NCBI GenBank assembly: GCA_025352845.1
Contig: JANXSC010000623.1
Coordinates: 1-21,198, forward strand
From: Opitutaceae bacterium
Lineage (GTDB): Bacteria; Verrucomicrobiota; Verrucomicrobiia; Opitutales; Opitutaceae
DNA: 21,198 nucleotides
Reading direction: 5' to 3'
Shown: positions 1 to 7,655 of the stretch, one piece after another
Numbering within the stretch: position 1 is the first letter of the stretch
Layout of the letters: the number at the start of each line of letters is the position of its first letter
Program-made: the position numbers and the translations under genes
Notes under the pieces: generated by a model
Told to the model about the DNA's origin: nothing
The model's database searches: none
Seen by the model: the letters and a program-made list of their open reading frames with translations, nothing else

Positions 1-804
1 CACGCCCGCGATCACGAGTCCGCTCGCGCCGGCGCGCACCGCGGCATCGATCAGGTCGCGGCCCATGCCGGCGTGGGCGTAGAGAATGTCCACGCGCGGG
101 AGGGGTGGGAGTGGCATGGGCGTCTCGCCCATGATCACGGGCGGGACGCCCACGCCACGCGGCGCGAACTCGCTCCGCGCCGTGTGCCGCCGCACGGGCG
201 GCGCATAGAGGTGGAGGCGGCCGGCGTTGACGAGGCCGGCGAGCCCGTGGTGACCGCTGCGAAAGGTGCCGACCTGCGTCGTGTCGGTCTTGGCGATCTC
301 GCGGGCGAAGTGAATCTCGTCGTTGGCGACGACGAGCACGCCGCGGCCGCGGCCGCGGGTGTCGGTGTGCGCGGCAACGGCGATGGCGTTGTAGAGATTG
401 ATCGGGCCATCGGCGCTGATGGCGGTGGCGGGGCGCATCGCGCCGACGAGCACGACGGGCTTTTCCGTGCGGAGGATGAGGTTCAGGAAATACGCCGTCT
501 CCTCCATCGTGTCGGTGCCATGTGTAATCACGACGCCCGCGATCTCCGGCGTGTCGAGCGCGGCCTGGGCGCGAGCGGCGAGTTTGAGCCACGTGAGCTC
601 GTCCATGTCCTGGCTGCCGATGGCGGCCACGCGTTCGACCTCGAGCTGCGCGAGCGCGGCGAGCTGCGGCACCGCGGCGACGAGTTCCTCGGTGGAAACG
701 GCCGCGGCGCGGTAGCCGCGCGCGCCGCCGCCGGTCTGCGCGCCCGCGATCGTGCCGCCGGTGGCGAGCAGGCGGATGCGGGGGAGGGGGGCGGATTGGC
801 TCAT
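1..804 (-). CDS. L-asparaginase (type II-like), partial at window edge
   Basis: Hydrolyses L-asparagine to aspartate and ammonia. The frame is open from the ATG at 804 to the window edge (268 codons), so the C-terminal end is missing. Visible family signatures are LATGGTIAG (residues 13-21, putative nucleophile Thr18), GSQDMDE (63-69), THGTDTMEET (94-103, with the Thr97-Asp98 pair of the second catalytic triad), VGAMRP, SADGPINLYNA and AKTDTT, which carries the expected Lys. No signal peptide is visible, so a cytoplasmic enzyme is inferred. After HTARSEF, where AnsB-type enzymes have a short interdomain linker running into LPKV, this protein has extra Gly/Pro-rich residues encoded by a palindromic repeat (nt 111-158). 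The family call is secure. Asparaginase versus mixed glutaminase-asparaginase cannot be decided from sequence. Confidence 0.93.
   Translation of the reverse strand, partial: MSQSAPLPRIRLLATGGTIAGAQTGGGARGYRAAAVSTEELVAAVPQLAALAQLEVERVAAIGSQDMDELTWLKLAARAQAALDTPEIAGVVITHGTDTMEETAYFLNLILRTEKPVVLVGAMRPATAISADGPINLYNAIAVAAHTDTRGRGRGVLVVANDEIHFAREIAKTDTTQVGTFRSGHHGLAGLVNAGRLHLYAPPVRRHTARSEFAPRGVGVPPVIMGETPMPLPPLPRVDILYAHAGMGRDLIDAAVRAGASGLVIAGV
111..158. repeat. Palindromic repeat inserted in frame within the asparaginase gene
   Basis: Two 23-bp arms (111-133 and 136-158) are inverted copies matching at 20 of 23 positions, separated by 2 bp. Each arm starts GTGGC and has the core GGGCGTCYCGCCC. 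The same arms, with a 10-bp spacer, occur in the intergenic copy at 13311-13366. The element is 48 bp, exactly 16 codons, and in the asparaginase frame it encodes roughly GVGVPPVIMGETPMPL, so it adds residues without breaking the gene. Confidence 0.8.
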
Positions 805-865
805 TGCCGGACGATAGTGCGCCCGCCGCACGGGCCTCAACGCACTTGTTTGCAATCTACCGCAC

Positions 866-895
866 AAAAAATGCCGCGCGGCGGAACCGCGCGGC
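866..895 (-). terminator. Rho-independent terminator of the TonB-dependent receptor
   Basis: A perfect 9-bp GC stem (873-881 with 887-895) and a 5-nt loop are followed, on the minus strand, by a run of six T (866-871). It lies 16 bp past the receptor stop codon, before the asparaginase start. This is a textbook intrinsic terminator for the gene at 911-3187. Confidence 0.88.
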
Positions 896-910
896 GTGAT
901 CGCGCAGGGC

Positions 911-3187
911 TCAGAATTTCGTGCTGAGCGAAAGCAGGAAATTCCGCGGGTCGCCGAAGGCGGCGAAATTGCTCTCGCGATACTCCTTGTTCGTGACGTT
1001 CTTCACGTTGAGCTGGGCGTGCGCGTCGCGGTTGCCGAGCTTGAATCGGTATTGCAACAGAAGATCGAGCGTCGTGTAGGCGGGCATCTTTGCGACGACA
1101 TTGGGATCTGCCGCGAAGCGCGCCGATGAACTGTCGCGGAGTCCGCCGCCGAACGACCAGCCATTCAACGGGCCGGAGCGCACATCGTATTTCGTCCAGA
1201 GCTGCAGCAAATCCTTTGGCACCGCCGCCAGCGGCAGGCCGATGCGCGCGGGCGCCGTGGAAGCGACCGTCTCGGCTTTCGTCATATGCGAATAGCCGAG
1301 CAGAATCTGCCAGTTGCGCTGCGGGTTGTAGGAAAGGTCCACCTCGATGCCCTGCGACTCCTCGGCATCGCCGTAGGTGAACCACGGCTGGCGGGCGGTC
1401 GCGACTTCGCGGGCGCTGTCGCGCGAGGAGAGGTTCTCGCGCTTCACTCCATAGAACGAAATCGAGCCGGCGAGCTGGCCTTTGAGGAGTGCGGTCTTCA
1501 AGCCGACGTCGTAGCCCTTGCCGGTGACGGGCGAGAGGCCCTTGCCGTCCGCGTCCGCGCCAAGTTGAGGCTCGAGGGACTCCGAGTAAGTGGCGAAGGC
1601 CGAGAGATCGGGCAGGAGTTTGACGAGCACACCGTAGAGCGGCGTGTTAGCCGTGACCTTGGGCGTGGCGATTTCAGGGTTGGTCACCGCCCGTTCGTAG
1701 TAGGTGTTGCGATCATACTCGTTGCGACGCACGCCCGCAATTGTGCGGAGCCGGCCGCCGAAGAACTCGGATTGAAGGCCAACGTAGTAGCCGATGAGTT
1801 TTTCCGCCCGACGGCGGGAGATATTCCACGTCTCGGCGCTCGCGGCCCGCTCCGTCGGCGCGCTGCGCAGCGCCTGAGTGCGCGGATTCCACACCGCAAA
1901 CGCGCCGTAGCGGCCATCTTGGAACCGGCTCGCGGTGTCGAACCAGCCGGGCGTGTCCTGATAAACGCGCTGCGACTCCTCGCCGAACGCGAGCGTGTGG
2001 TTGGTGTCGGCGAACGCCAAGCGATACGTGAACTTGTTGTCGAAATTATACGAGTCGCGGTAGTTCGCGAAATTGCCGAAGCGATAGCGCACCGTGCCAT
2101 CGGCAAACGGCTCCTGGTCGCCGCCGATGGAGCGCAGGATTTCGAAATCGTCGATCGCGAAGTTGGCTTGGAGCTGATAGACGAGGCTCGAGCCGATCTT
2201 CTGCGTGTATTCGAGGTCGGCGGTGTAGGATTGATAGAAGGAGTAGGTCTCCTTGCCCATCGTGACCTTGCGACCGTAGGGATCGCCGGCGCCGAAGACC
2301 GGGGCGAACATGTCGAACGTCGGGACGCTGGCGAAGCCGTTGGCGTTGAGCCACGCCCGAGCACCGAGGCCGCTCGCAATGGCCGCGGGGTTGCCGAGGT
2401 AGCGGGAGTTGGTGCGCAGCACTGCGGCGGACTCGCGATCCTGATTGGTGCGGCGCACGGTTTCGAGGTCCACGGTAATAAGCCCGTCCTTGAACACCTT
2501 CCAGCCGACCGAGCCCCCGAGGTAATGCTCCTTCTTGAAATCGTCGTTGCGCCAGCCGCCGGCATCAATGCCACCGACGCCGATGCGGGCCGCGAGATGC
2601 TCGCCGCCGTAGTTGTAGTTGAGTTCGGCTTTCTTGAAATCCCAGCTGCCGAAACTCACGCGCGCATCGCCGCCCTGGTTTTTGAATTCCGGTTTCTTGG
2701 TGATGTAGTTCACGACACCGCCCGGCCGGACGAGGCCGAAGAAAATGGAAGACGAGCCCTTGATGACCTCGATGCGATCCATGCCCCAGGTGGAATAGAG
2801 CTGCCGGCGATACTGGCCGTTGCGATACGCCTGCAGGCCGTTGAATCCGCGGATAATCATCTGGGATTCGTAGTTGGGACTGGTGATGAAGCCCGGCACG
2901 TAACGCAGCGCCTCGCTTTGGAGGCTGGCGCCCAAGTCGGCCACGAACTCGCTCGTGAGGACGTTTATCGTGACCGGCACATCGAGGATGTTCGCGCCGA
3001 AGCCGGTGGCGGTGATCGCGCTTTGGGCGCGATAGCCGGACGCGCGGTCGGCGGAGACGCTAAACTCCTCGAGTTTGATCGTCTCGTTTGGCGCCGCGGC
3101 CGGAGCCTGGGCGAGGATGGTGCCGGAGGGAATAGCGAGCAGGGTGGCGAGGGCCACGCTGCGCCGCAGCATCGGGGTGATTTTCAT
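911..3187 (-). CDS. TonB-dependent outer-membrane receptor (siderophore-receptor type)
   Basis: Energised uptake of a chelate or oligomer across the outer membrane. The 758-residue product has a signal peptide (residues 1-27, cleavage near ILAQ/AP), a TonB-box-like IKLEEFSVSA (37-46), a plug domain (about 55-165) with VPVTINVLTSEF, RYVPGF, IIRGF, DRIEVIKGSSSIFFG and the plug-ending GGVVNYITKKP, then a beta-barrel to the end. It finishes with a terminal Phe (STKF), as expected of outer-membrane barrels recognised by BAM. The plug wording is closest to FhuA/FhuE-like siderophore receptors, but in Opitutaceae-type genomes many such receptors may serve carbohydrates, so the substrate is open. A terminator follows at 866-895. 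The gene is divergent from a broken LacI-type regulator, which may once have controlled it. Confidence 0.93.
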   Translation of the reverse strand: MKITPMLRRSVALATLLAIPSGTILAQAPAAAPNETIKLEEFSVSADRASGYRAQSAITATGFGANILDVPVTINVLTSEFVADLGASLQSEALRYVPGFITSPNYESQMIIRGFNGLQAYRNGQYRRQLYSTWGMDRIEVIKGSSSIFFGLVRPGGVVNYITKKPEFKNQGGDARVSFGSWDFKKAELNYNYGGEHLAARIGVGGIDAGGWRNDDFKKEHYLGGSVGWKVFKDGLITVDLETVRRTNQDRESAAVLRTNSRYLGNPAAIASGLGARAWLNANGFASVPTFDMFAPVFGAGDPYGRKVTMGKETYSFYQSYTADLEYTQKIGSSLVYQLQANFAIDDFEILRSIGGDQEPFADGTVRYRFGNFANYRDSYNFDNKFTYRLAFADTNHTLAFGEESQRVYQDTPGWFDTASRFQDGRYGAFAVWNPRTQALRSAPTERAASAETWNISRRRAEKLIGYYVGLQSEFFGGRLRTIAGVRRNEYDRNTYYERAVTNPEIATPKVTANTPLYGVLVKLLPDLSAFATYSESLEPQLGADADGKGLSPVTGKGYDVGLKTALLKGQLAGSISFYGVKRENLSSRDSAREVATARQPWFTYGDAEESQGIEVDLSYNPQRNWQILLGYSHMTKAETVASTAPARIGLPLAAVPKDLLQLWTKYDVRSGPLNGWSFGGGLRDSSSARFAADPNVVAKMPAYTTLDLLLQYRFKLGNRDAHAQLNVKNVTNKEYRESNFAAFGDPRNFLLSLSTKF

Positions 3188-3331
3188 GGGGTTTGGGTCG
3201 GAAGGTGGCGTGGGAAACTAGCCGCACTTCCGATCCGAAGCATGGTGGGGGCACCGACGCACTACGATGCCTAAAAAATATACAGTTAATTTTCCAGCGC
3301 GCCACCGTGTGCTGCGGAGCTTTCCCACCCC
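3188..3331. promoter_or_regulatory. Divergent intergenic region with an AT-rich promoter patch
   Basis: The 144-bp gap between the TonB receptor (-) and the LacI-type remnant (+) holds an AT-rich island at about 3269-3296 with TATACA and TTAATTTT in otherwise GC-rich DNA. Loose inverted symmetry (AAAAT..ATTTT) is present. It is the obvious site for divergent promoters or an operator, but no -35/-10 pair can be assigned with confidence. Confidence 0.4.
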
Positions 3332-3775
3332 ATGCCCCAACCGTCCATTCGCAGTCTCGCCCGGCAGCTCGGACTCTCCGCCGCCACCGTCTCGCTCGCG
3401 TTGCGCGACAGCCCCCGCGTTGTGGCGGCGACCAAGCGGCGGGTGCGGCAGGCGGCGGGCCGTGCGGGTTACCAACCGAATCCCCTCGTGCGATCGGTCA
3501 TGGCGGCGATGCGCCGGTCGGCACACGATAGATTTAAGGGCGCGCTCATGGCGTTGAACTACACGGAGGAGGCGGTGCCGGTATTGAATCCCTCTCACGG
3601 GAGGTGTTTGCCGGGGCGGAGCAGCGCGCGCGCGAATTGGGCTACAGCATGGAGCTGTGTTGGGCGGGGCCGAAGCAGGTTTCGCTTGCGCGGCTCAATG
3701 TCATTCTGCGGGCGCGCAACGTCCATGGCGTCGTCGTGCTGACGGCGCGTTGGGTCGACGGCGCGTTGGGTCGAC
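3332..3775 (+). pseudogene. LacI-family transcriptional regulator, frameshifted and truncated
   Basis: The first part encodes a normal LacI-type DNA-binding domain: SIRSLARQLGLSAATVSLAL (HTH), then RVVAATKRRVRQAAGRAGYQPNP and the start of the sensor domain, KGALMALNYTEE. After PSH (nt 3598) the frame is lost. Restoring one C at that point gives PSHREVFAGAEQRARELGYS, which continues into LARLNVILRARNVHGVVVLTARWVDG in the other frame. The remainder of the roughly 200-residue effector domain is absent, and a 16-bp tandem duplication lies at the break (3741-3772). A non-functional remnant is inferred. A truncated DNA-binding fragment of about 136 residues could still be made from 3332 to 3742. 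Confidence 0.82.
3741..3772. repeat. 16-bp tandem duplication in the LacI-type remnant
   Basis: Two exact adjacent copies of GACGGCGCGTTGGGTC (3741-3756 and 3757-3772) are followed by a partial third (GACGGC). Sixteen bases is not a multiple of three, so the duplication shifts the frame by itself. It lies where the regulator loses similarity to its family. Confidence 0.85.
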
Positions 3776-3969
3776 GGCCCGACTCTCCGCACAGCCTGTC
3801 GAGCCGTAGCCGCAAATCCAAAAACGGAGCGATGACCCCGGGCAGCTGAGAGCGACTCGGTTTAGCTGCCGAAGTTGAATTTGAAATGTGGCGGCGAGGG
3901 CAAAGTCGTTTTCGCCCGCAATGGGCGTTGAACGCCGCGCAATCCTCCGCACCGTGGTCCTTCCGCCCA

Positions 3970-5478
3970 ATGGATCCTCGCAAACCTGCTCCGCGCCCCG
4001 ATACCCGCCCGCACCGCGATGACCGCGGGCCGCAGGGCTCGCGCGACGACCGGGCTAATCGCGGCGGTGCGCCGCGTTTCGAGAGCCGGCCGCCGCAGCC
4101 GATGCCACCGCGCGATCCCTCGCCGGTGTCGGCGGCGGTGACACGGGCCGGCGTGCCGCACGGCGCGACGGAGCAGGGATGGCTGCCCGACTGCGTTTAC
4201 ACCGGGGAAAAATTTGAAACCGGACTCGCGTTTTTCGCGGACCTCACGGGGCGCATCACGCGCTTCTCGCGCGAGCCCGCCGATCTCGCGGCGGCGCGGC
4301 GGCTCGACGGCCAGGCGGCGCTGCCGGGCTTGGTGAACACCCACTCGCGCTCGTTTCACCGTGTGCTGCGCGGGCGCACCGAGCGCCGCGGTGCGCCCGG
4401 CGATCCGCTTGCCGGCTGGGCGGCGGCGCTGGGCCGGGCCGCGGGGCGAGCGACGGGCGAGGAGATTTTCGATGCGGCGCGGATGGCGTTCATGGAGATG
4501 CTGCTCGCGGGGATCACGTGCGTGGGGGAATTTCATTTCGTGTCGCCGGCACCGGAGGGTGCGACGACGGCAGAGCCGAATTTCGTCCGTCGCGAAATCA
4601 TCCGCGCGGCGCACGAGGTGGGTATCCGCCTCGCGCTGCTCAACGTGGCGCCGGAGCGTGCGGAGCCGTTTGTCCGCGACGTGGAAAACCTGCGCGTGCT
4701 GGTGGAAAAAGAATTTCTCGCCGACGAAGTGTGGCTCGGCCTCGGCGCCGATTTGCCGGCCGTGCTGTCGGTCGATCAACTGAAGGTTGTCGCGATGTAT
4801 GCGCGCGCGCAGCGGATGCGGTGGCACGCGCACGTCGCGCCCCTCCCGGGCGAGAGTCTCCCGGCCGGCCGCACGCCGCTCGCGCAGCTGGCCGAACTCG
4901 GCTTCCTCGACAAGCGCTTCACCGCCGTTCACCCGATCCAACTGACCGACGACGACGTGAAACTGCTGGGCACCGCGCGCGCGACCGTCTGCCTCTGCCC
5001 AATCACGGCGCAGAATTTCGGGATCGACACCGCGCCGGCGGAGAAACTCCTCGCCGCCGGCACCGGAATCGCCCTCGGCACGGATAGCCACGCGCAGATC
5101 GATCTGCTGAAGGAGGCGCGACTCTTGGAATATCAGCTCCGCGTCCAACACGGACAGCGCGGCGTGATCGCGGCGGAGCCGGCGACGGCGCTGTTTCATG
5201 CGGCGACGGTGACGGGTGCGCGCAGCCTCGGTGCGACGGGCGGCGCGCTCGAAGTCGGGCGGCCCGCGGATTTTTTCACCGTCAATCTCTTCGATCCCTC
5301 GATCGCGGGGGCGGAGCCGGGCGCGCTGCTGGCGAACATCGTGTTTGCCCTGGAGCGCCGCGCCGTGCGCGACGTGTGGATCGGCGGGCGGCAGCGCGTG
5401 GTCGCCGGCCGCCATCCATTGCACGGCCCGATCGTCGGGCGCTTCGTCGAGGCGCAGCGGCGGATCTGGAGCACCTGA
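3970..5478 (+). CDS. HutF-like amidohydrolase (formimidoylglutamate deiminase-related)
   Basis: A metal-dependent hydrolase of the amidohydrolase superfamily, 502 residues from the ATG at 3970. HutF-like blocks are in order: LPGLVNTHSRSFHR (from residue 116), MLLAGITCVGEFHF, WHAHVAP (His286, His288), FTAVHPIQLT (His321), LCPITAQNFG and LGTDSHAQIDLLKEARLLEYQ (Asp372, His374), ending with GRPADFFTV. HutF converts N-formimidoyl-glutamate in histidine degradation, but no other hut gene is nearby. The first metal motif is HSR (125-127) instead of H-x-H; the Arg codon CGC differs from CAC by one base. The first 60 or so residues are Arg/Asp/Pro-rich and look disordered. The open frame extends to 3886, and an in-frame ATG at 4102 would give a more usual length. 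No clear Shine-Dalgarno sequence decides the start. Confidence 0.78.
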   Translation: MDPRKPAPRPDTRPHRDDRGPQGSRDDRANRGGAPRFESRPPQPMPPRDPSPVSAAVTRAGVPHGATEQGWLPDCVYTGEKFETGLAFFADLTGRITRFSREPADLAAARRLDGQAALPGLVNTHSRSFHRVLRGRTERRGAPGDPLAGWAAALGRAAGRATGEEIFDAARMAFMEMLLAGITCVGEFHFVSPAPEGATTAEPNFVRREIIRAAHEVGIRLALLNVAPERAEPFVRDVENLRVLVEKEFLADEVWLGLGADLPAVLSVDQLKVVAMYARAQRMRWHAHVAPLPGESLPAGRTPLAQLAELGFLDKRFTAVHPIQLTDDDVKLLGTARATVCLCPITAQNFGIDTAPAEKLLAAGTGIALGTDSHAQIDLLKEARLLEYQLRVQHGQRGVIAAEPATALFHAATVTGARSLGATGGALEVGRPADFFTVNLFDPSIAGAEPGALLANIVFALERRAVRDVWIGGRQRVVAGRHPLHGPIVGRFVEAQRRIWST

Positions 5479-5501
5479 AAACGGGCGGGTAATCGCGGTG
5501 T

Positions 5502-5647
5502 CCAATCGACGGGTCGCGTCTCAGTTTCCCGCAGGTTTTTTTGTAGGGCCGGCGCTCGTCGCCGTGCCTCAGTGCGTTCGCGAAACGGCACGCCGACAAA
5601 CGGCGGCCCTACAAATTGCAAAAAACTGAGCTGCGTCCCAATCGACG
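5502..5647. mobile_element. MITE-like inverted-repeat element with flanking direct repeats
   Basis: A non-coding segment of about 125 bp (5512-5637) is built of two long imperfect inverted arms. The best part, 5542-5568 against 5587-5613, matches 23 of 27 and begins TGTAGGGCCG. The symmetry continues outward through a T-rich stretch and CTCAGTTT to the ends (G.CGC..CTCAGTTT). It is flanked by identical 10-bp direct repeats CCAATCGACG (5502-5511 and 5638-5647), as expected of a target-site duplication. No transposase is present. It lies in the gap between the amidohydrolase and the nucleotidyltransferase. Confidence 0.72.
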
Positions 5648-5701
5648 CTTGGGCCGCGTCGCGGATTGACCGTGCGGCCCGCGCCCGGTTTGTTTTTGGC
5701 A

Positions 5702-6592
5702 ATGGCACTCACCCTTGTCGTCCTCGCTGCGGGCATGGGCTCGCGTTACGGCGGGCTGAAGCAAATCGATCCGGTCGGTCCGGGCGGCGAGACCGTGCTC
5801 GACTACGCGGTGTTTGATGCCCTGCGGGCGGGCTTCACGCGTGTGGTGTTTGTGATTCGGCGCGATTTCGAGGCGCTCTTCCGCGAAAAAATCGGCGCGC
5901 GCTACGCCGGCCGGGCGCAGGTGGACTACGTGTTTCAATCGCTCGATCTGCTGCCGCCGACTTACTCGGCACCGCCGGAGCGCGAGAAGCCGTGGGGCAC
6001 CGGCCACGCGGTGTGGTGCGCGCGCGACGCGATTCAGGAAAATTTCGCCGTGATCAACGCGGACGATTTCTACGGCGCCGACTCCTTCGTGCAGCTGGCG
6101 AAATTCCTGGCGCGCGACCCTGCGGCCGACCCCACGCCCGTGTTTGCGATGGTGGGCTTCCGGCTGGCCAATACGCTCTCGGAGCACGGTGTCGTCTCGC
6201 GCGGCGTGGCGGCGGTCCGCGGCACCGACGACGAGCTGCGCTCCATCGTCGAGCATCCCGGGATTGCCGCGGTGAACGTGGGCGAGGGCCGGACTTTTTC
6301 CGGCGATGAAATCGTGTCGATGAATTGCTGGGGCTTCACCCCCGCGCTCTTTCCCGGACTCGACACGCAGTTCCGCGACTTCCTGAGCGAGGAGGCGGGC
6401 GGCCCGAAGGCGGAATTTTATCTCCCGGCCGCAGTCTCCGCGATGATCAACCTCGATCAGGCGAAAGTGCGCGTGCTGCCGACGGCGAGCACGTGGTTTG
6501 GTATCACGTATCGTGAGGACAAACCGCGCGTGCAGGCGGCGATCGCGGAGCTGGTGCAGGCGGGAAAATATCCGGCGAACCTCTGGGCGTGA
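5702..6592 (+). CDS. Nucleotidyltransferase family protein (NDP-sugar pyrophosphorylase-like)
   Basis: A cytoplasmic enzyme of the NTP_transferase fold that probably joins a nucleotide to a sugar phosphate. The 296-residue protein opens with VVLAAGMGSRYGGLKQ (residues 6-21), the nucleotide-binding G-x-G-x-R signature. It carries PWGTGHAVWCA (98-107), INADDFYG (118-125, Asp121 and Asp122 as metal-binding candidates) and MNCWGF, in the order expected for the family. The ATG at 5702 starts directly at the conserved strand; the frame extends 12 codons upstream to 5666 without similarity. No Shine-Dalgarno motif is visible. Substrate is unknown. It stands alone between a MITE-like element and a probable terminator, so it is likely a single-gene unit. 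Confidence 0.85.
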   Translation: MALTLVVLAAGMGSRYGGLKQIDPVGPGGETVLDYAVFDALRAGFTRVVFVIRRDFEALFREKIGARYAGRAQVDYVFQSLDLLPPTYSAPPEREKPWGTGHAVWCARDAIQENFAVINADDFYGADSFVQLAKFLARDPAADPTPVFAMVGFRLANTLSEHGVVSRGVAAVRGTDDELRSIVEHPGIAAVNVGEGRTFSGDEIVSMNCWGFTPALFPGLDTQFRDFLSEEAGGPKAEFYLPAAVSAMINLDQAKVRVLPTASTWFGITYREDKPRVQAAIAELVQAGKYPANLWA

Positions 6593-6651
6593 ACGGCGCG
6601 CAACGTGGCCGGGCTGGAGAAAACCGGGCGTGAGAAGCGCGGCCGTTTTTT
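6592..6651 (+). terminator. Probable terminator after the nucleotidyltransferase
   Basis: AACGGCGCGC (6592-6601), overlapping the stop codon, pairs with GCGCGGCCGTT (6637-6647) with a one-base bulge, and T6 follows at 6646-6651. The loop of about 35 nt is long, so this is less certain than the terminator at 866-895. Confidence 0.45.
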
Positions 6652-6664
6652 AACCGAACCGTTT

Positions 6665-6722
6665 CGCTAATCCGCGCTAATCTTCGCCAATCAGAATCAG
6701 CGTTGATTAGCGGAGATTAGCG
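6665..6722. repeat. 10-bp-phased palindromic repeat (CGCTAATC / GATTAGCG)
   Basis: CGCTAATC occurs at 6665 and 6675 and as CGCCAATC at 6685. The inverse GATTAGCG occurs at 6705 and 6715. All units are spaced exactly 10 bp apart within each arm, making a hairpin-capable inverted array with a 12-bp centre. It ends 15 bp before the start codon of the PIG-L deacetylase, so it lies in or next to that gene's leader. Confidence 0.8.
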
Positions 6723-6737
6723 TTCCCCAATTTCCTC

Positions 6738-7595
6738 ATGAAATTCTCCCACCCCGACGCCGATGTCTTTCTCCCGGAAATTTCCGCCGGCCTCACGCCT
6801 GCCGCCGCGCTCGCGCGCACCACGCACCTCTGCGTGATCGCGCACCAGGACGACATCGAGATTAACGCCTACCCGGCCGTGGCCGAGTGCTACGGGCGCA
6901 GCGACCGGTTTTTCACCGGCGTCGTCATGACCAACGGTGCTGGCTCCGCGCGCACCGGGAAATACGGCCACGTGACCGATGCGCAGATGCAGGAGATTCG
7001 GAAGGAGGAGCAGCGCGCCGCCGCCCGCCTCGGAAAATACAACCTCCAGCTCCAGCTTTCGCACCCGAGCGCCGACGTGAAAAAATCCGGCAATGCCGCC
7101 GTCGCCGCCGATCTCGCCGCCATCTTTGGCGGCTGCCGGCCGTCGGTCGTCTATCTGCACCAACCCGCCGACAAACACGACACGCACGTTGCATGTTTCC
7201 TTCGCTGCATTGAGGCGATCCGCGCGCTCCCGCGCGATCGTCGTCCGGCCCGCGTGATTGGTGTCGAAGGCTGGCGCGACCTCGACTGGCTCGCCGACAC
7301 CGACAAGGTCGCGATGGATGCGAGCGTGAATCCCGCGCTCGCGGAAAAACTCGTTGCCCTCTTCGACTCCCAGATCGCCGGCGGCAAACGTTACGACCTC
7401 GCTGCGATGGGTCGCCGCCTCGCCAACGCGACGTTCTTCGCCTCGCACGCGACGGACACGACCAATGCCGTCTCCTTCGCGATGGACCTCACGCCGCTCG
7501 TGGCCGACGACAAACTGAGCGTCCGTGACTTCACGCTCGCGCACGTCGAGAAGCTGCGCGCGGATGTGGCGGGGCGGTTGGCGAGGTTTGAGTGA
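6738..7595 (+). CDS. PIG-L/LmbE family deacetylase
   Basis: A zinc-dependent N-deacetylase of the PIG-L (LmbE-like) family, which removes N-acetyl groups from GlcNAc-type sugars. The 285-residue protein has AHQDDIE (residues 35-41, equivalent to the family's P/AHPDDE zinc motif with His36 and Asp39) and KHDTHV (146-151, His147 and His150), matching the second metal-binding site. A Rossmann-like strand (THLCVIAH) precedes the first motif, and no signal peptide is seen, so it is probably cytoplasmic. VYLHQPADKHDTH and the C-terminal FAMDLTPLV are intact. The ATG at 6738 follows the palindromic array at 6665-6722. Substrate is unknown; an amino-sugar role is inferred from the family. Confidence 0.87.
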   Translation: MKFSHPDADVFLPEISAGLTPAAALARTTHLCVIAHQDDIEINAYPAVAECYGRSDRFFTGVVMTNGAGSARTGKYGHVTDAQMQEIRKEEQRAAARLGKYNLQLQLSHPSADVKKSGNAAVAADLAAIFGGCRPSVVYLHQPADKHDTHVACFLRCIEAIRALPRDRRPARVIGVEGWRDLDWLADTDKVAMDASVNPALAEKLVALFDSQIAGGKRYDLAAMGRRLANATFFASHATDTTNAVSFAMDLTPLVADDKLSVRDFTLAHVEKLRADVAGRLARFE

Positions 7596-7655
7596 GGCTT
7601 GCGCAAACCATCCGAAAAAATTCGACCGTTGAGGACGCCGATGTCGACTACCCGA

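Noticed and set aside
73..927. A 284-codon plus-strand frame over the asparaginase
   Set aside because: The minus strand carries full asparaginase signatures. This frame also runs through the terminator at 866-895.
1286..3274. A 662-codon open frame on the plus strand opposite the TonB receptor
   Set aside because: It is antisense to a clearly recognisable receptor, its protein has no domain motif and is rich in Ala/Glu/Arg/Val, as expected of a shadow frame in high-GC DNA.
3862..5505. A 547-codon open frame on the minus strand opposite the amidohydrolase
   Set aside because: Arg/His-rich composition and no motifs; the opposite strand has the ordered HutF-like blocks.
6665..6722. CRISPR array
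   Set aside because: The units are 8-10 bp, inverted between arms and lack unique spacers of 30 bp or so; no cas gene is present.
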